Of a DNA stretch of 64,000 bases, positions 32,754 to 44,451 are shown piece after piece (the first letter of the stretch is position 1; each line of letters starts with the position of its first letter). The stretch comes from Tetrapyrgos nigripes (Eukaryota > Basidiomycota > Agaricomycetes > Agaricales > Campanellaceae): NCBI GenBank assembly GCA_013368315.1, contig JAACJM010000019.1, positions 310,001 through 374,000 on the forward strand, given 5' to 3'. Under the pieces are notes generated by a model, which made no database searches, had not been told where the DNA came from, and saw only the letters and a program-made list of their open reading frames with translations. A program made the translations under genes and the position numbers.

Positions 32754-35289
32754 TCACAGCTTGATCCACACGCTTAACCCTCCTGCGGAGCATGTAAATG
32801 AACCCCAGCCATCCTGGTCCACCTTCACTTTTTCACCGTCGGTCATGAAGCTGCTAAAAGAGGACTCTGCATGGACCTATACATTGCTTTAGCGGAGCGT
32901 GTTTGGAAGAACCAAGCAGCGACTCACAGAACCGACATTCATCCTGATACTGTGAACAGTGCCGTCACTGCCCATAATTGAGTCAGTACTTGAAGCATAC
33001 AAAGTGGAGAACTTGTACGCACTCTTCTCGATTGCTTAGAAGCACCACACAAGGGTTATGTTTTGAGTCACCCTTACGAACAAATCCAATACAGTTCTTT
33101 CCTTCCAGGTAGTCTTGGGTTGGACCGTAGGCAAACATCCTTCTAGCTTGTATCAGCAACTTCAGCTGGTCGGCGACACTTTGAAGAAAACATTTCGGGT
33201 CATGGGGATACAGATCGCCATAGAAAACACATCTGTATGGGCTTGAGTTCACTGTGCAGATCCTGGAGTAGAAGATGGTGACTCACGGATATCCTTCATC
33301 TCGCAGGAGAATGAGAGCATACGCTTGGACTTTGAAATTACTTCCAACCTGAAAAGATTCTGTTAAATTCATGCTTTTGCTTTGCATACCGGAACTCACC
33401 CAACTTTCAAGCATCTGACCTTCAACCTTGCATGTTGTCAGCCTCAGCTGAGTGCTCAGAAATGAAGTCACTCACAGTGCTATACTTCATTGTGAGTCAA
33501 GGCGTTCCTAATAAAAAGGGAGAACGACGTACTCATGGTTATCGACAAAGGTCACAGCATACCCTGGATTTGATTTGACTAGCGTGTTGTCCAAAATAGT
33601 CCTCAGATCAAAATTGGCACCCTGTTTGCTTGCTTCATGGAAGTTGTGATGTAATGGAACATCGAAAAAGGCCGTCTGCAGTCGTTACTCAAAGGCAGGG
33701 AGGGTAAAAATTGAATAGGTACTCACTTGGTTTTTGAACATAGTGAGGTAACGCTTGATGGCCTTGACACTGACGACGACATCATTAAACACTGCTGAAG
33801 ATGACATAGAAGAGACCCCCTTACTCTCCCGACCAAAATTCAGCTAAGAAACAGGTCAGTCATTGAGACAAGAACAATTAAGCCAAGCTTACAAACTGCG
33901 AACATTCTTGGATTCGTGGAACGTCTAGTATTTTGCATCTAGAAGGTTGAGTTCGTGCATCATAATCTGATAGTGGTACACATACGAAGCTCAGTAAGAA
34001 TGGTCGATGTATATGCTTTATAGCGTCAAAACGGAATCCTACGGCACCTGTAGTCTACGAGTGATGAGCAAAAACACTGTAGCACTAGGATCACTCACTT
34101 GGAGAATCCATGGGCCCCATTTCAGAAAGTCTTCCTGAACAGCCGGATGCCGATGGTCTATCTAATGATCAATTCTTTTCAACACGGTCGAGGACTGAAG
34201 TGAATGGAAGGTTACTGACGTCAATACCTAGCAAATAATCGTAGTTCCCTAGTTCCTGGTCGACTTGTTTCGACCATCCTTTATGACCTTTACCCACAAT
34301 ACGGTAGATTTCATTCGTTCGAGTTTTGTGGTCCCAGTCCAGTCCTTCAAAACTTTTAGTACGGTCCTGCAGATAAGAAAATAAGGATATAAAACCTGTA
34401 AAGTGTTCTTGATTCCAGCGAAGAGTGCTATACTGTCGGCCAGTCAGCATAGTCCATGAAAGTAAAGTAGCATGAAGATATCGCATTACCTTGTCGCCTC
34501 TTGCAGGAAAATCATAAGCTGTCCATCCCTAAGGAAATATCAGAGGATTCCGGATATTTGTTGATGTCACTTACTTCTATGTCTCTGACTTTGCCAATCT
34601 CTTTCAGTCGATTCTCTTTATCGACTGGGACAGCTGGGAAAACCTCAATTCTGTCTGCGCCTATTTTATGCTGAATCATACATGAGTGTTTCCATTTTGC
34701 CCGTAAAAGAGATTGAACGAACGTTCAGGACTGCGTCTATGATGATGTCGATGTTAAAGTACTTCGCAGTTTCGCAGGTATGTAAAAGCTCTTCCTTGGT
34801 GCCCCATCTAGTGCCAATGGCGCCTTTCTGATCGAATTCACCAAGGTCCCACTGCGTTGAAGGGATCAGCAAGACGTCATACGACCGATAGGTTAAGAAT
34901 AGCTACCAAATCATACGCGTCGTATCCTCGGCCATTCTGTGTAATGAAAGAGATCTTGAGATCAGTATACACGGAGAGCCAAGCACACTAACCTTCTCAG
35001 CGGCCTTATTCGGTGGAGGCAGCCAAATTTGAGTGAACCCCATTTCTGACAGTTGGGGCATTTCGTCGGCGACATGTCTCCACCAGCTTTTATTTTCGGT
35101 CATAGCATCCCATGTAAAGAATTGTATCTTGACGCGTTATTTCAGGAACAGGGCTTGCTGGATCTGTGCTCGACATACCATCAAGGGATTCTCAGTGCTG
35201 CCATCGGGACCAAGTTTCATGTACTGTAGAGGAACAGATTGCCGACGAGAGCCCGATAGCCATGACTTGAGCTCATGTATGAGGTTCAT
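32754..35289 (-). CDS. Intracellular GH13 alpha-amylase with a 4-nt exon
   Basis: Glucan-hydrolysing alpha-amylase of the GH13_5-like cytosolic fungal type; no signal peptide follows ATG 35289 (MNLIHELKSWLSG). Conserved regions are all present: DAVLNH (region I, split by an intron), GFRFDAIKH with the nucleophile Asp (II), FAVSEFWSGE with the acid/base Glu (III, split), and VTFVDNHDT with the transition-state Asp (IV, split). In region IV the last base of the Asp codon and the Thr come from a 4-nt exon, CACT, at 33476-33479. Without it the frame is lost. The C-terminal beta domain ends GGLSVWIKL. About fourteen exons. Expected role: turnover of cytosolic alpha-glucan. Confidence 0.86.
33476..33479 (-). 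other. 4-nt microexon in the amylase catalytic motif
   Basis: On the minus strand CACT is flanked by AAGTATAG and GTGAGTGAC. It joins CATGA to GTTGAAGGTCAG to read NHDTVEGQ, matching the invariant NHDT of the family. No other nearby acceptor or donor keeps the frame. Confidence 0.65.
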
Positions 35290-35758
35290 GAAAGAGAGCA
35301 ATACCTAGCCAATGCGTCAACGCGCCAAGTGGTCGCCAGCAAAGCATCGCCGATCATGCGGCTTGTAAGAAATCAAGCTCCGCTTGAATGGTGACTATAT
35401 CAACTTGCGCGTGAGACGACTGCCGTTTTTTTCTTTACCGTTTACTCAACCACGGCGTCACTCCCATCGTTTCAGTCTGGCGTCCTGCCTGGTGGAGCAT
35501 GGGCCGAGGTGTTTTCTCTTATGCGTGGTTTAGACTAGAGAGCCTCTTTAATCGCTCCGATCACGATTCATTCTACGTCGAGAGGAGTTTCATGATGTGG
35601 CTACATTTGCTCACTGCTAGTACATATTTTTAAGCGTAGAAAGTAAATGTAATGCATATGGATAATACAACCAATTCTTCAGACCCAAACTACATACTAA
35701 GATAAGCAAATGAAAGATTAATAACGTGTTTCGTGTAGTAACTAATCCGCAACGCGAA
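35290..35758. other. Intergenic region upstream of the amylase gene
   Basis: Both neighbours are on the minus strand; it contains the amylase promoter and the coiled-coil gene's 3' UTR. No ORF or repeat of note. Confidence 0.4.
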
Positions 35759-37758
35759 CTATCCACGCCTACCAAAAGCTGAGGTTATGCGACTGAACCC
35801 ACTGGAGGCTGTAGCTCGTGGAACGTCCTCCTCTCGGACAGGCGACAGCTGCGTGGGTATATTAAGACCCAAGCCGTTCTGTGAAAATGTTGGTGTCAGT
35901 CTGAAGCAATCGAGTGTCGATCCTACTTACCTGATTTCCAAAGTCAAGCGAAGGTAAACTGTTTTGCTGGGCAAAAATATTTATCTTCCGTTTCTTACTG
36001 ACTGGCTTCTTGGTCAGACTCGAAACAGACGCATCGTCCACATCTGCATCAATAGTGGTGACTGACTGAACACTAGCCGTACGACTGGCAGGTTTTCGAG
36101 CTGCTTTGGGGGGGCCAGTTTCGTCATCTGAAGCTTCTGGTTTCTTCCTCTTCGCACCGGTACGTTTGGGTTGATCGTCGGGAGTGTGTCGGGCTCTGCT
36201 CTTCGGTTTGGCAACGGGCTCAGGCTCAGAGCCGCTCTCATGTACAAGCTCGGCTTCCACCTCGTTCAGCTTTTTGTCCTTGGTCCTAGCTGTCCTTGAT
36301 GCTTTCGAGCGAGGTCTCTGAGTCTGTTCGTTGTCACTGTCAGTTGCTTTGGCTTTTCCTTTGCCCTTGTTCGTGGATTTGGGCGGTGCTTCCTCCGCTT
36401 CAGAGTGTTCTTTGTCATCGGGTTTGCGGCCTGTACGGGAAGCTGCCCTCGAAGTGCGCGATTTATTGCGTGATCCAGAGGCGACAGGCGAAGATGGAGC
36501 GACTTGCATAATTTCGTATGCGACCTCGTCTTCAGAAGTTTCGGGATCAGGGGGCGGGGACTGCTTCCTCTGTGTAAGGGTGCATTCAGAAAAAGAAACC
36601 GATGAGTTGTTCCTTGAAGTACCTTTTGAGGTGACCTGACCCTTGCGTGTTCAGCCTCCAATTCCGATCTAGACTTTTCCAGCTCCCGCTCCAGCTTCGC
36701 GATAGTCTTCTCATAAGTCTTAATATCCTTCTTCAGAGACTCGGAATGGGCCTATGTCCCTCATTCAGCTCCTGTAGACGGCTGAATGAAACGATAGTGA
36801 CGCACCGTCCAGTTGTCCACGTTTGCCTTCAACTTCTCAATCTTTTGCTTTTCCCTTTCCAGCTGTCTTGCGTGATCCTCCTCCCGCTTCTTCGACTGAT
36901 TCTGTAGAGCTTGAAACTGGATCTCCAGATCAACCTTCTGCTTCCTCAAAGCCTCCACTTCTTCACCGCCCTTGGTCTCCAACGACTGCCATTTGTCCAG
37001 TTGACGGCTCAAGTCTTGATTTGTGCGCCTGAGTTCGTCATAGGTGCGCTGAAGTTCCGCATTCTTCGTACGCTCCCCGTCCAATTGTAGCGTAGCTCTT
37101 TCCAGTTTAGCAGCATTAGATTGTGCAGCAGCCTGCTGTTCGGCCAGGACTTTATGGAGGTTCGATATTTCTGCCTGTAGATGAGCCATGAGCATGAATA
37201 CTTGACAGGTATAAACGCACATACGTCACGAGAATCTATCTCCTCTTCATCAGTCTGCAATTTTGCTCCCTGTGCTTGCAGACGAGCGCTCAGTTCATTG
37301 TTTTTTATCCTCAGCAAACGCATGTCCTCCTCATGCTGCATGTTTGCATCCACTAGCTCCTGCTCCAAGTCTTCAATCTTAGTCGCAAGTTCTTCTTCAT
37401 TGATTTTGAATGTGGTGAGAACAGCATCCCTACGTAGGACCTGGATGCGTTCTTGTCTAGTAGCATCCCGCTCATGCAGCACACTCGACCTCTCCTTCTC
37501 TAGTTGAACCTGCAGCCGGAGCTGTTCAATACGATTTAATGTCTGGAGAATGTCGCAGCCGTCCCTCCACTCTTCTTTGTCTTTGTTCCATTTCGCGTGG
37601 ATGTCGTTTATCGCGTTCTTTGACCGGGATTTCTCGAGATTGAGTTCTTCCTTTAGCTTCTTGATAGTGTGCTCGAGTGTGCGGTTCCTCTGGACCAGAT
37701 CGTCTATGTGTGTTCGTTGAGACGCTTCCAGTGATGGCGTTGTGCCTCTACGTGACAT
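35759..37758 (-). CDS. Coiled-coil protein with basic/disordered C-terminus, function unknown
   Basis: I do not recognise a named family. From ATG 37758 (MSRRGTTPS; the upstream frame opens with GTG, not ATG), residues about 10-370 are long heptad-rich coiled coil, e.g. HIDDLVQRNRTLEHTIKKLK, LEQELVDANMQHEEDMRLL, NAELQRTYDELRRTNQDLS and KTYEKTIAKLERELEKSRSE. A disordered Ser/Lys/Asp-rich region with several basic clusters (KPKSRARH, TGAKRKKPE, KKPVSKKRKI) follows, suggesting a nuclear protein. The C-terminus is NIPTQLSPVREED to SAFGRRG. Introns lie near 37200-37225, 36750-36805, 36575-36630 and 35880-35930. Only 74 bp separate its start from that of the divergent gene. A chromosome or spindle scaffold would fit but is a guess. 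Confidence 0.75.
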
Positions 37759-37832
37759 GGAACGATTGCCGCGTTGGGTTGGGAGAGCGAGGAAAGGGCG
37801 CGTGCCATCCACGTGATCCCAGAACACCTTCC
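37759..37832. promoter_or_regulatory. 74-bp divergent start-codon gap
   Basis: ATGs at 37758 (minus) and 37833 (plus) are 74 bp apart, so the two transcripts must share or overlap promoter elements or have very short leaders. Confidence 0.5.
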
Positions 37833-39019
37833 ATGGCTCGAGGACAACCAGTACAAGTCATCACCGTCAAAGTACCGCGACACAACTCGCAGAGAATCGG
37901 TACAAAACTCTCCGCAGAGGTCAAGAATCAAGCAAAGGCTGCAGGTGTCAAGGCAGACATAGGTCCAAGCAACCATGACATGAACCAAGCAATTGTTCGT
38001 CTTTTTTTTTTTTTCACTGTTGATTACTGATACCCAAACGCTGCTCTTAGGAGAGTGCCTCGGATTGGAACTCGATGCTTTTAACAGCTCGTGCTGAACG
38101 TGGCCCACAATGGGACGTTGGGACACAACAGTGGGTATTCACCGGATTGGTAAACGAATAGACTTTTGACCTCGCAGGTCAATTCAGATTTCATATGGAT
38201 CTATATTCAGAACTGTACTATGACCCTACACCTCTGCAAGAATCTGCCAAAAAGCAATGGGAAGAGGAATTCGGGGAAGAACCGCAACAGCAACAACAAA
38301 TGCAGCAACGTCCTGGTCCAATGCCACTACATACACCTCAAAGAGACGGACATTTCCATGCGAGTCATCCACCAAACATGAGCGTTCCTCATCAAGGTCA
38401 TGATTCTCCTATGCATCGTCAAATGCCGCAGCAAGTCAACTATCCATATCCTGGGTCTCCAGGCGTGAATATGGGTATGCGTGGTGGACCAGGTCCTGGC
38501 CAGTTTCCTGGTGGTGGCGGTATGCCGATGGGTAGACCTGAAGGGTCTCCAATGAGAATGGGTATGGGTGGTATGGGTGGCGGTATGGGAGGAGGAGGTA
38601 TGCCAGGTAGTATGGGAGCTGGTATACCGGGAGGCATGGGCGGCGGTATGGGAGGTGCTATGGGTGGAGGTATGGGTAACATGAGTGCTAACATGGGTGG
38701 TGGCATGGGAGCTGGCATACCTACAGGTATGGGAGGCGGCATGGGAGGTGGAATGGGAGGAAACATGGGTGGTGCGATGAGTGGCGGCATGGGAGGAATG
38801 GGAGGCGGTATGGGAGGTGGTATGGGAGGCGGCATGGGAGGCGGGATGGGAGGAATGGGAGGCGGTGGTGGTATGGACTTTGCTCACCAGTCGCCTTCGC
38901 ATATGGGTGGTATGGGCGGAGGTGGGATGGGCAATATGGGCATGGGCAACATGGGAAGTATGCCAGCAAGACGTATGACGAGAGGAATGAACGATGATTT
39001 CGCTATGTCTATGCATTGA
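37833..39019 (+). CDS. Gly/Met-rich low-complexity protein, function unknown
   Basis: No named family recognised. The N-terminal part is ordinary sequence: MARGQPVQVITVKVPRHNSQ, then ESASDWNSMLLTARAERG. The join to the third exon fits best as ACACAACA|GT...TTCAG|ATTTCATATG, reading VGTQQFHMDLYSELYYDPTP. After a Gln-rich and His/Pro-rich stretch, bases about 38,540-38,870 encode over a hundred residues of GMGGGMGG-type repeats, ending NMGSMPARRMTRGMND. Such a tract is expected to be disordered and could support condensate or RNA-protein assembly, but that is inference. Intron 1 lies at about 37996-38050. The repeat makes long open frames on the other strand too. Confidence 0.65.
38540..38870 (+). 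repeat. Imperfect 12-15 bp tandem repeats encoding GMGG units
   Basis: Many copies of GGTATGGGAGGC-like units, varying at third codon positions. Variation is mostly synonymous (GGT/GGA/GGC), which suggests the Gly-Met peptide is selected rather than merely slipping. Confidence 0.8.
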
Positions 39020-39377
39020 CGCGTTTCGCCTTTGGTTTATGATTGCTGTATCTCGTATCTGCTCAGGTTTTTCTTCGATTTTTTCGCCATCATGTTCTGC
39101 ATTGTAACGTGTGTAGTAAATTTGGATGGACTTGTCAACGAGGACTCTTTGCAAAAAGCAAACTCACTATTGAGCACCTTCATTGCTTCGTGCACGTGCA
39201 GAAATGTAGCAGGGAAGTCCAACTTGGTAACGCGACGGTCTTGGCTGTGCCACTGCTTACTAGTTACTACCATCTACCTTCCCCAAGAACGACCCCGACA
39301 AATTCATATACTTATAACGTTGCCAATTTTCAAGATCCTTTGCGTCCAGTGCTCGCCGTCTCAGCAAGTCTGGGATC
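39020..39377. other. Intergenic spacer upstream of SEC5
   Basis: Tandem plus-strand genes; contains a 3' UTR and the SEC5 promoter. No other feature identified. Confidence 0.4.
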
Positions 39378-42300
39378 ATGCCCAAATTGAATTTCGATGT
39401 CGATGAAGCAACATTATTGAAGTCCTACGGGATCTCTTCGCTCAGGCCGACGTGCATACTCTTCATTCCACGTCCTCATCCAAGAAGCTCAAGTCAATCT
39501 GTTACAGGACCTGGGAGGAAGTTGATCATGAAATAGAAGACTCGCTTGCCGGGGCATTGACGAATACGAGTGGAAGTGGAGAAAGTGAAGTAGACCCTCT
39601 GGGCTTAGGGTCAAATGTCAAGTATGTTCTTAGTTTTTTTCTCTTTTGAAGTTCCTTAATGCTTGGACAGTATCCGAGAGATGGACATGGAATCCAGTAA
39701 TGCTGATTGTCTTCTATCACAACGCCTGTACTAATGTCAATAGAGGCGGCGGTCCTCATCACGTCAAAATCCTTTGATCCAAAGGTGTTCCTTTCTGTAA
39801 TGCATCCCGACGCAACCTATCAGGACCTAGCATCCGGTATTGCTAAATTGCAATCGTCGTTGGACTCGCGGTCGAAAGCTATCAGGATTTTGGTGGAGGA
39901 GAACTTTGACCGCTTTGTTGCTGTGAAGGCTTCAACGGATGGTGCGTCCTATGCCAATCAATTGTTGCTCCATATCTGACCTTCTTGAAATAGCAATCTA
40001 CTCTGAAATGCAGGAAGGATTACTTGCGCCGTCGAGTGAATGGGCTTCTAAACCTCTCCGAGATGAATTGAAACGTGAGTCTTGCCTGCACAATACAGAT
40101 GGAATCGACGCCTACAGCTCACGGACACAATCAGAGGCGGCTGTCAAGGGGAACCAGGTCTTTCTACCTGTCCTTGAAAATGCTTCAAAAGCCAACAAGC
40201 TACGGACAACCCTTGGGGTATTTGAACGTTCTAAGTTCTTCTTCAATCTACCCAGTTTTATCATCGAGTCCATAGAAGCTGTGCGTGCTCAAGCCTTCCC
40301 ATTTTATCCGAGGAGCTCACCAAAATCTAGGGTCGCTATGAAGTTGCTATGCGTGACTACAAAAAGGGCAAGTTCCTCCTGGAATCTCGCCCCGGACAAC
40401 TCCTACCCACCGCTGCCTCTAAAGACGATCGTACAACTGCTGCTTCGGAACAACAGCAGAAAAGGATTTTAGAGAAAGTCTGGGCCAATGTCGAAAAGGC
40501 CATGGGTGAAATGAGAAACGTTCTGCTCTCACAATTACAGGACCATACACGTAGTATTGATGAACAAGAGAAGACGCTTGAGTGAGTGGTGACCGTCGCA
40601 TGATTTGCAAAGAATTCACTCCAGCTTGTGCTTAGATTACTGGTTGAGATCCCGTCTAGCGATGAGCCTGCCTGGACTTACTTCGATGGACAACACAAGT
40701 ATATCTTGGAGCAAATGAACAAATCATATCGTACCTCTTTAGCAACAGTCAACGGTATGACCTTTCGGTATGACCTTTCAGCTGAGCTGAATGATGCTTT
40801 CAGTCGCTCTAGAGAAAGCTACACCTGATGTTACGGGGCCAGACTCGATGACCAACATTTTGGTCTCACAATTACAGCAGTCTATTGCAGCTTTAGAAGC
40901 GAAACAACCTGAAAATGTTGTTGGTATGCAATTATCCAAAGTATCTAGTAATTTTTATTGACTCTTCGTCCGTTCTTCAAGCCAAATCAGCGGGTGAACC
41001 GGTCTGGCAAGCCGTTTTGGACCTGGTCAAGAACGTTTCCGAGGCTATCCTGACATCGTTACCAAACTTTTGGAAAATCTCGAGTAGCTTTATGGATGGC
41101 AGGTTTAGAAAGGTATGAAGGCTTGTGTCAGATTCTGGCTCCATTTTTGACATCCTTTTAGGCTCAGGGATCTTCCTCTTCTTCCAGTTCACGCCGAAGT
41201 CCGACACAATGCAGAATCATGGCGCTCGACATTGTCAAGTTGTACATCTCGCTGCTGTCAGAATTCTTCAGATTATCGGACATTGCCATAATGTCCTCTC
41301 CGAGAGCTTCGACAACAGCCGACAACACCCCTTACATTCCCGCCAACTCTACATCCCTCTCAACGGCACACTATCTCATGAAAATCTCTGGAGAAATTCA
41401 GGAATGCGTAAATGAGCTGAATTCAATGGATATTTCAAATGATGTTGCTGCAAGTCTGAAAGGATTGTTGGACAGTGTGAAGTGGAGATTTGAGGAGATA
41501 CTGATTGATGCCTGGCAACGTGGTGAGTCCCTACGTCTTCCCTTCAAGCAGGTTCCAAATTACTGATTTCTTTCTTCTTCACCAGATGCGAAGATCTTCC
41601 ACTACCTTGAAACTTACACTCCAAGCACGTCGGACCCCTCTGCAACCCAGTATCTTACACAGATGGAACTTTTCCAGAGACATATCACAACAGTTGCATT
41701 CAAACTAGCCGGGGGAGTGGATCTGTCTTCATCTTCTCTGACAAAACCTGTCAAGCAGAATCCCATACCGGCTGCATTCGTGTCCAAGATCACGAAAGCT
41801 TTCTTGGACGTTCTCTACGCCTTCCTCGAAGGGCTCACTCGTCTTGCCTCCTCGGACGATTGGCCGGGGAAGTCTCTTGCCATTGCGTCTACTCCAACAA
41901 TCGCCCAATCTCCAGTCGAATTGCTGGACTTTTCGGATCCCGTATGTTTGTTTTATTCTTCTTCTAGTCTGACGTGAACTGAAATGGTTCCTTTTGTTTG
42001 CTCTTGTAAGGATGTCCGAATATTGTTGGTCCTAAGCAACGTTGGACATCTCGCGTCTTCTTTCATTCCGAGCATGATTACCCAGTTGGAGACCGCGTTT
42101 GGGATCTCAGTTGCTGAGGATAGGCAGGTGAGTCAATGTTTATCGCTACTATACACATGTAATCTATGCGCTCACTCAAATTTCCACACAGCTGTTGTCG
42201 AGTGCAATCAACGAGCTTGATAGTCGTCTGTTTGAAGGATACGCCAAACCAAGATCTGCTATCGTAACAAGCCTAGTACGGAGCGGGATTTTGGACGAGA

Positions 42301-42920
42301 ATATGGACTGGTACGAAACACCACAGCCCAGAGGTGCGTCGCTTTCTTGTTGTTGGAAAAGGATGTCTTGCTAATATGACATTTCTTAGAAATCCGACCT
42401 TACATGTTTGAGACGTTGATGTACCTCGTCAGTGTTCATGCACAAGTCACTCTGGTTGTCGAGAATCTACTGGAGAGGATACTCAATTTCTTGGCGGAGG
42501 AACTTGCTGAAGAGGCCCTTCGGTCCTTCAAGCAGGTGAAGAAATTCGGTATGGGTGGGATGTTACGTGTACGTTGCGCAATAGTCCTCGAATTCTACAA
42601 CATTCCACATTAACCTCGACGAATAGGCAACTTTGGAAATTGAATTCATGCACCAAACTCTCGGAAAATATATAACACCCACAGCTGCCAAGACGCTCTC
42701 TGATCTATACAACAAGATTTCGCAAGCGTATGCTCGTCGACCTGGAGATGATAATTTACAGAACCATTTGCAGGGTGTTAGGAAAACGCTTGGGGATACA
42801 CGTCGGGCGACTGGGATTGAGTTTCTCTGCTTCAGACAGACCAAGTCGTCTGGGAGTAGCACGAAATCGGGGACGACCAAGTCGAGGGATAAGAAGGATA
42901 GAGAGAATTCAAAGGCATGA
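39378..42920 (+). CDS. SEC5: Exocyst complex component Sec5
   Basis: Sec5 (EXOC2) is part of the exocyst, which tethers secretory vesicles to the plasma membrane at growing tips. ATG 39378 gives MPKLNFDVDEATLLKSYGIS, the family start. Exon 1 (39378-39451) joins TWEEVDHEIEDSLAGAL, then NIREMDMES and the highly conserved KAAVLITSKSFDPKVFLSVM and LASGIAKLQSSLDSRS. The core VFLPVLENASKANKLRTTLG, FFFNLPSFIIESIEAGRYEVAMRDYKKGK follows, and the C-terminal helical rods end in a Lys/Ser tail. About fifteen exons; I did not resolve every junction between 40.5 and 42.6 kb. No animal-type TIG domain is seen, as usual in fungi. Confidence 0.88.
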
Positions 42921-43537
42921 TAGATTTCGTGCGTGGTGACAGAGGGTGTAGATTGTTTGGATACTTTGTGTGTACTCTTAGATACGTGTCTCCATGGAAG
43001 TTTGGCATTTCCGATTCTACAGTGACTCAGACTACACCTATTTCGCATCAAATTCAGAGCATTTCTGGCGGTTGGAGAACATTTTGTGCTGCGTGGAACA
43101 GAACCATCGGGACCAATAAGATGAATGACACAAGTCTTGCCCACTGCGGATGGAAAAAGAAACTTCAACGCGTTTTCAGGCGAGGGACAACACGGAACAC
43201 ACCTTTTTGAGCACAGAAAAGACGGTGGCCTCATCAGTGATATCCCTGGAAGAATGGTATGTTGTCGTGGCGCCTGCAATGTCAAGAACGGAAACGATGC
43301 TGCCTCAGTCCGAAGTTGAGTTGCTATGTGTCGGGCCAGAAGATCATTTCCGTCCGCAACGAGATAGATGTCTGGCATCAGAACTAGAGTTGTTGATGGA
43401 CTACTCTAATATCAGTCCCTGCCATTCAGCTCTCTCCACGAGAAAGGGATTTGTAGGCGCACTAACTCTTAGCATAAGTGGTAGTAGGGTTACAACAGGT
43501 TCACTAGAAACACGGACCAAGCTTTGCATTATCATCT
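42921..43537. other. Convergent 3' region without a supported gene
   Basis: Between the stop codons of SEC5 and the minus-strand gene at 43538. It is crossed by long frames on both strands (plus 43150-43596; minus 42563-43378), neither with a recognisable domain. The size is large for two 3' UTRs. Confidence 0.4.
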
Positions 43538-44265
43538 TTACGCGAACCAACTATCTTTCAATGCCACAACTGCCTCATCCAGGGGCATCTCAATGATGTC
43601 AGGAAGATCCTCGAATCGCAAGTGAACAATCGTTTCATCGTCACCAGTCTGAACTTTATCGATTTTGTACTGGAGGGCCTCGTCGTTGCCAAACGCTTCC
43701 GAATCGGGATTCAGGATAAACTGCTTCCCGACGTACTGAAGGGGATTTTTTGTAAAGCTAGCGATGAATTCATCTGATATTTCTTCCCCTATTTGGCTCT
43801 CCCCCACAAGAAGACGTGATAGTCTCGACCTGGCATACGTTAGTAACGGAACCATTGGGTTCTTGAAAAGATTACTCACTTTGAGTCTTCATAATGTTCC
43901 TTCACCTCGTTCCGAACAGTTTCTGGTTGTTTGGGCAAGTCAGACAACATGATAGCATTTATGATGGTGAAAGCAGCTGAGATGATCTCAACACGCCTAA
44001 ATGCCTGTAGACTGAGCCGTCGATCTCTCTAGCGGTAACAAACGCACTCATCGGGGGAAGATACGTCAAGTTTCTTGCAGACGTCTTCAGCCTTTTGAGT
44101 GTCCTCCAAAACCGTGTCTGGAGAAATCTCGGCTGCTTTATTAATGATGTCCTTTATCCGAGAGTTGTAAGACTGCAAAGGAGATGCGTCTTTTCTCAGA
44201 TCAGTATACTGGTTCCCGGCTAGCAAAAAGTAACGGTCAAGCTTGCTGGCCAAAGATTCGGACAT
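43538..44265 (-). CDS. Small protein of unknown function
   Basis: A three-exon gene of about 200 residues with clean splice sites. Exon 1 from ATG 44265 reads MSESLASKLDRYFLLAGNQY to KAEDVCKKLD. Exon 2 starts AFRRVEIISAAFTIINAIML and ends KEHYEDS. Exon 3 starts KSRLSRLLVGESQIGEEI and ends DEAVVALKDSWFA. The first two-thirds look alpha-helical, the last third mixed and acidic. I do not recognise the family. It is divergent from the gene at 44452 with 186 bp between starts. Confidence 0.7.
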
Positions 44266-44451
44266 GGACGATAGATTCGAGGACACTGTGGTGGATAGAT
44301 TCAGAGTACACTGTCACTGTGACAATCGACTGAGTCACGTTTTGTTTTCCACTTTTTTTTACATCCTCCAACCTGCGTGCAATCCTCACTCTGGGGTTCG
44401 TTATCTACTGCCTATCTTGATCAAGCACTCATCGATTCCTCTTCAGGTTCC

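Noticed and set aside
38327..39154. 275-codon minus-strand open frame rich in His/Thr/Ser
   Set aside because: It is the exact shadow of the GMGG repeat and has no splice, start or family support.
43150..43596. 148-codon plus-strand frame near SEC5
   Set aside because: No domain, and its 3' end overlaps the well-supported exon of the gene at 43538-44265.
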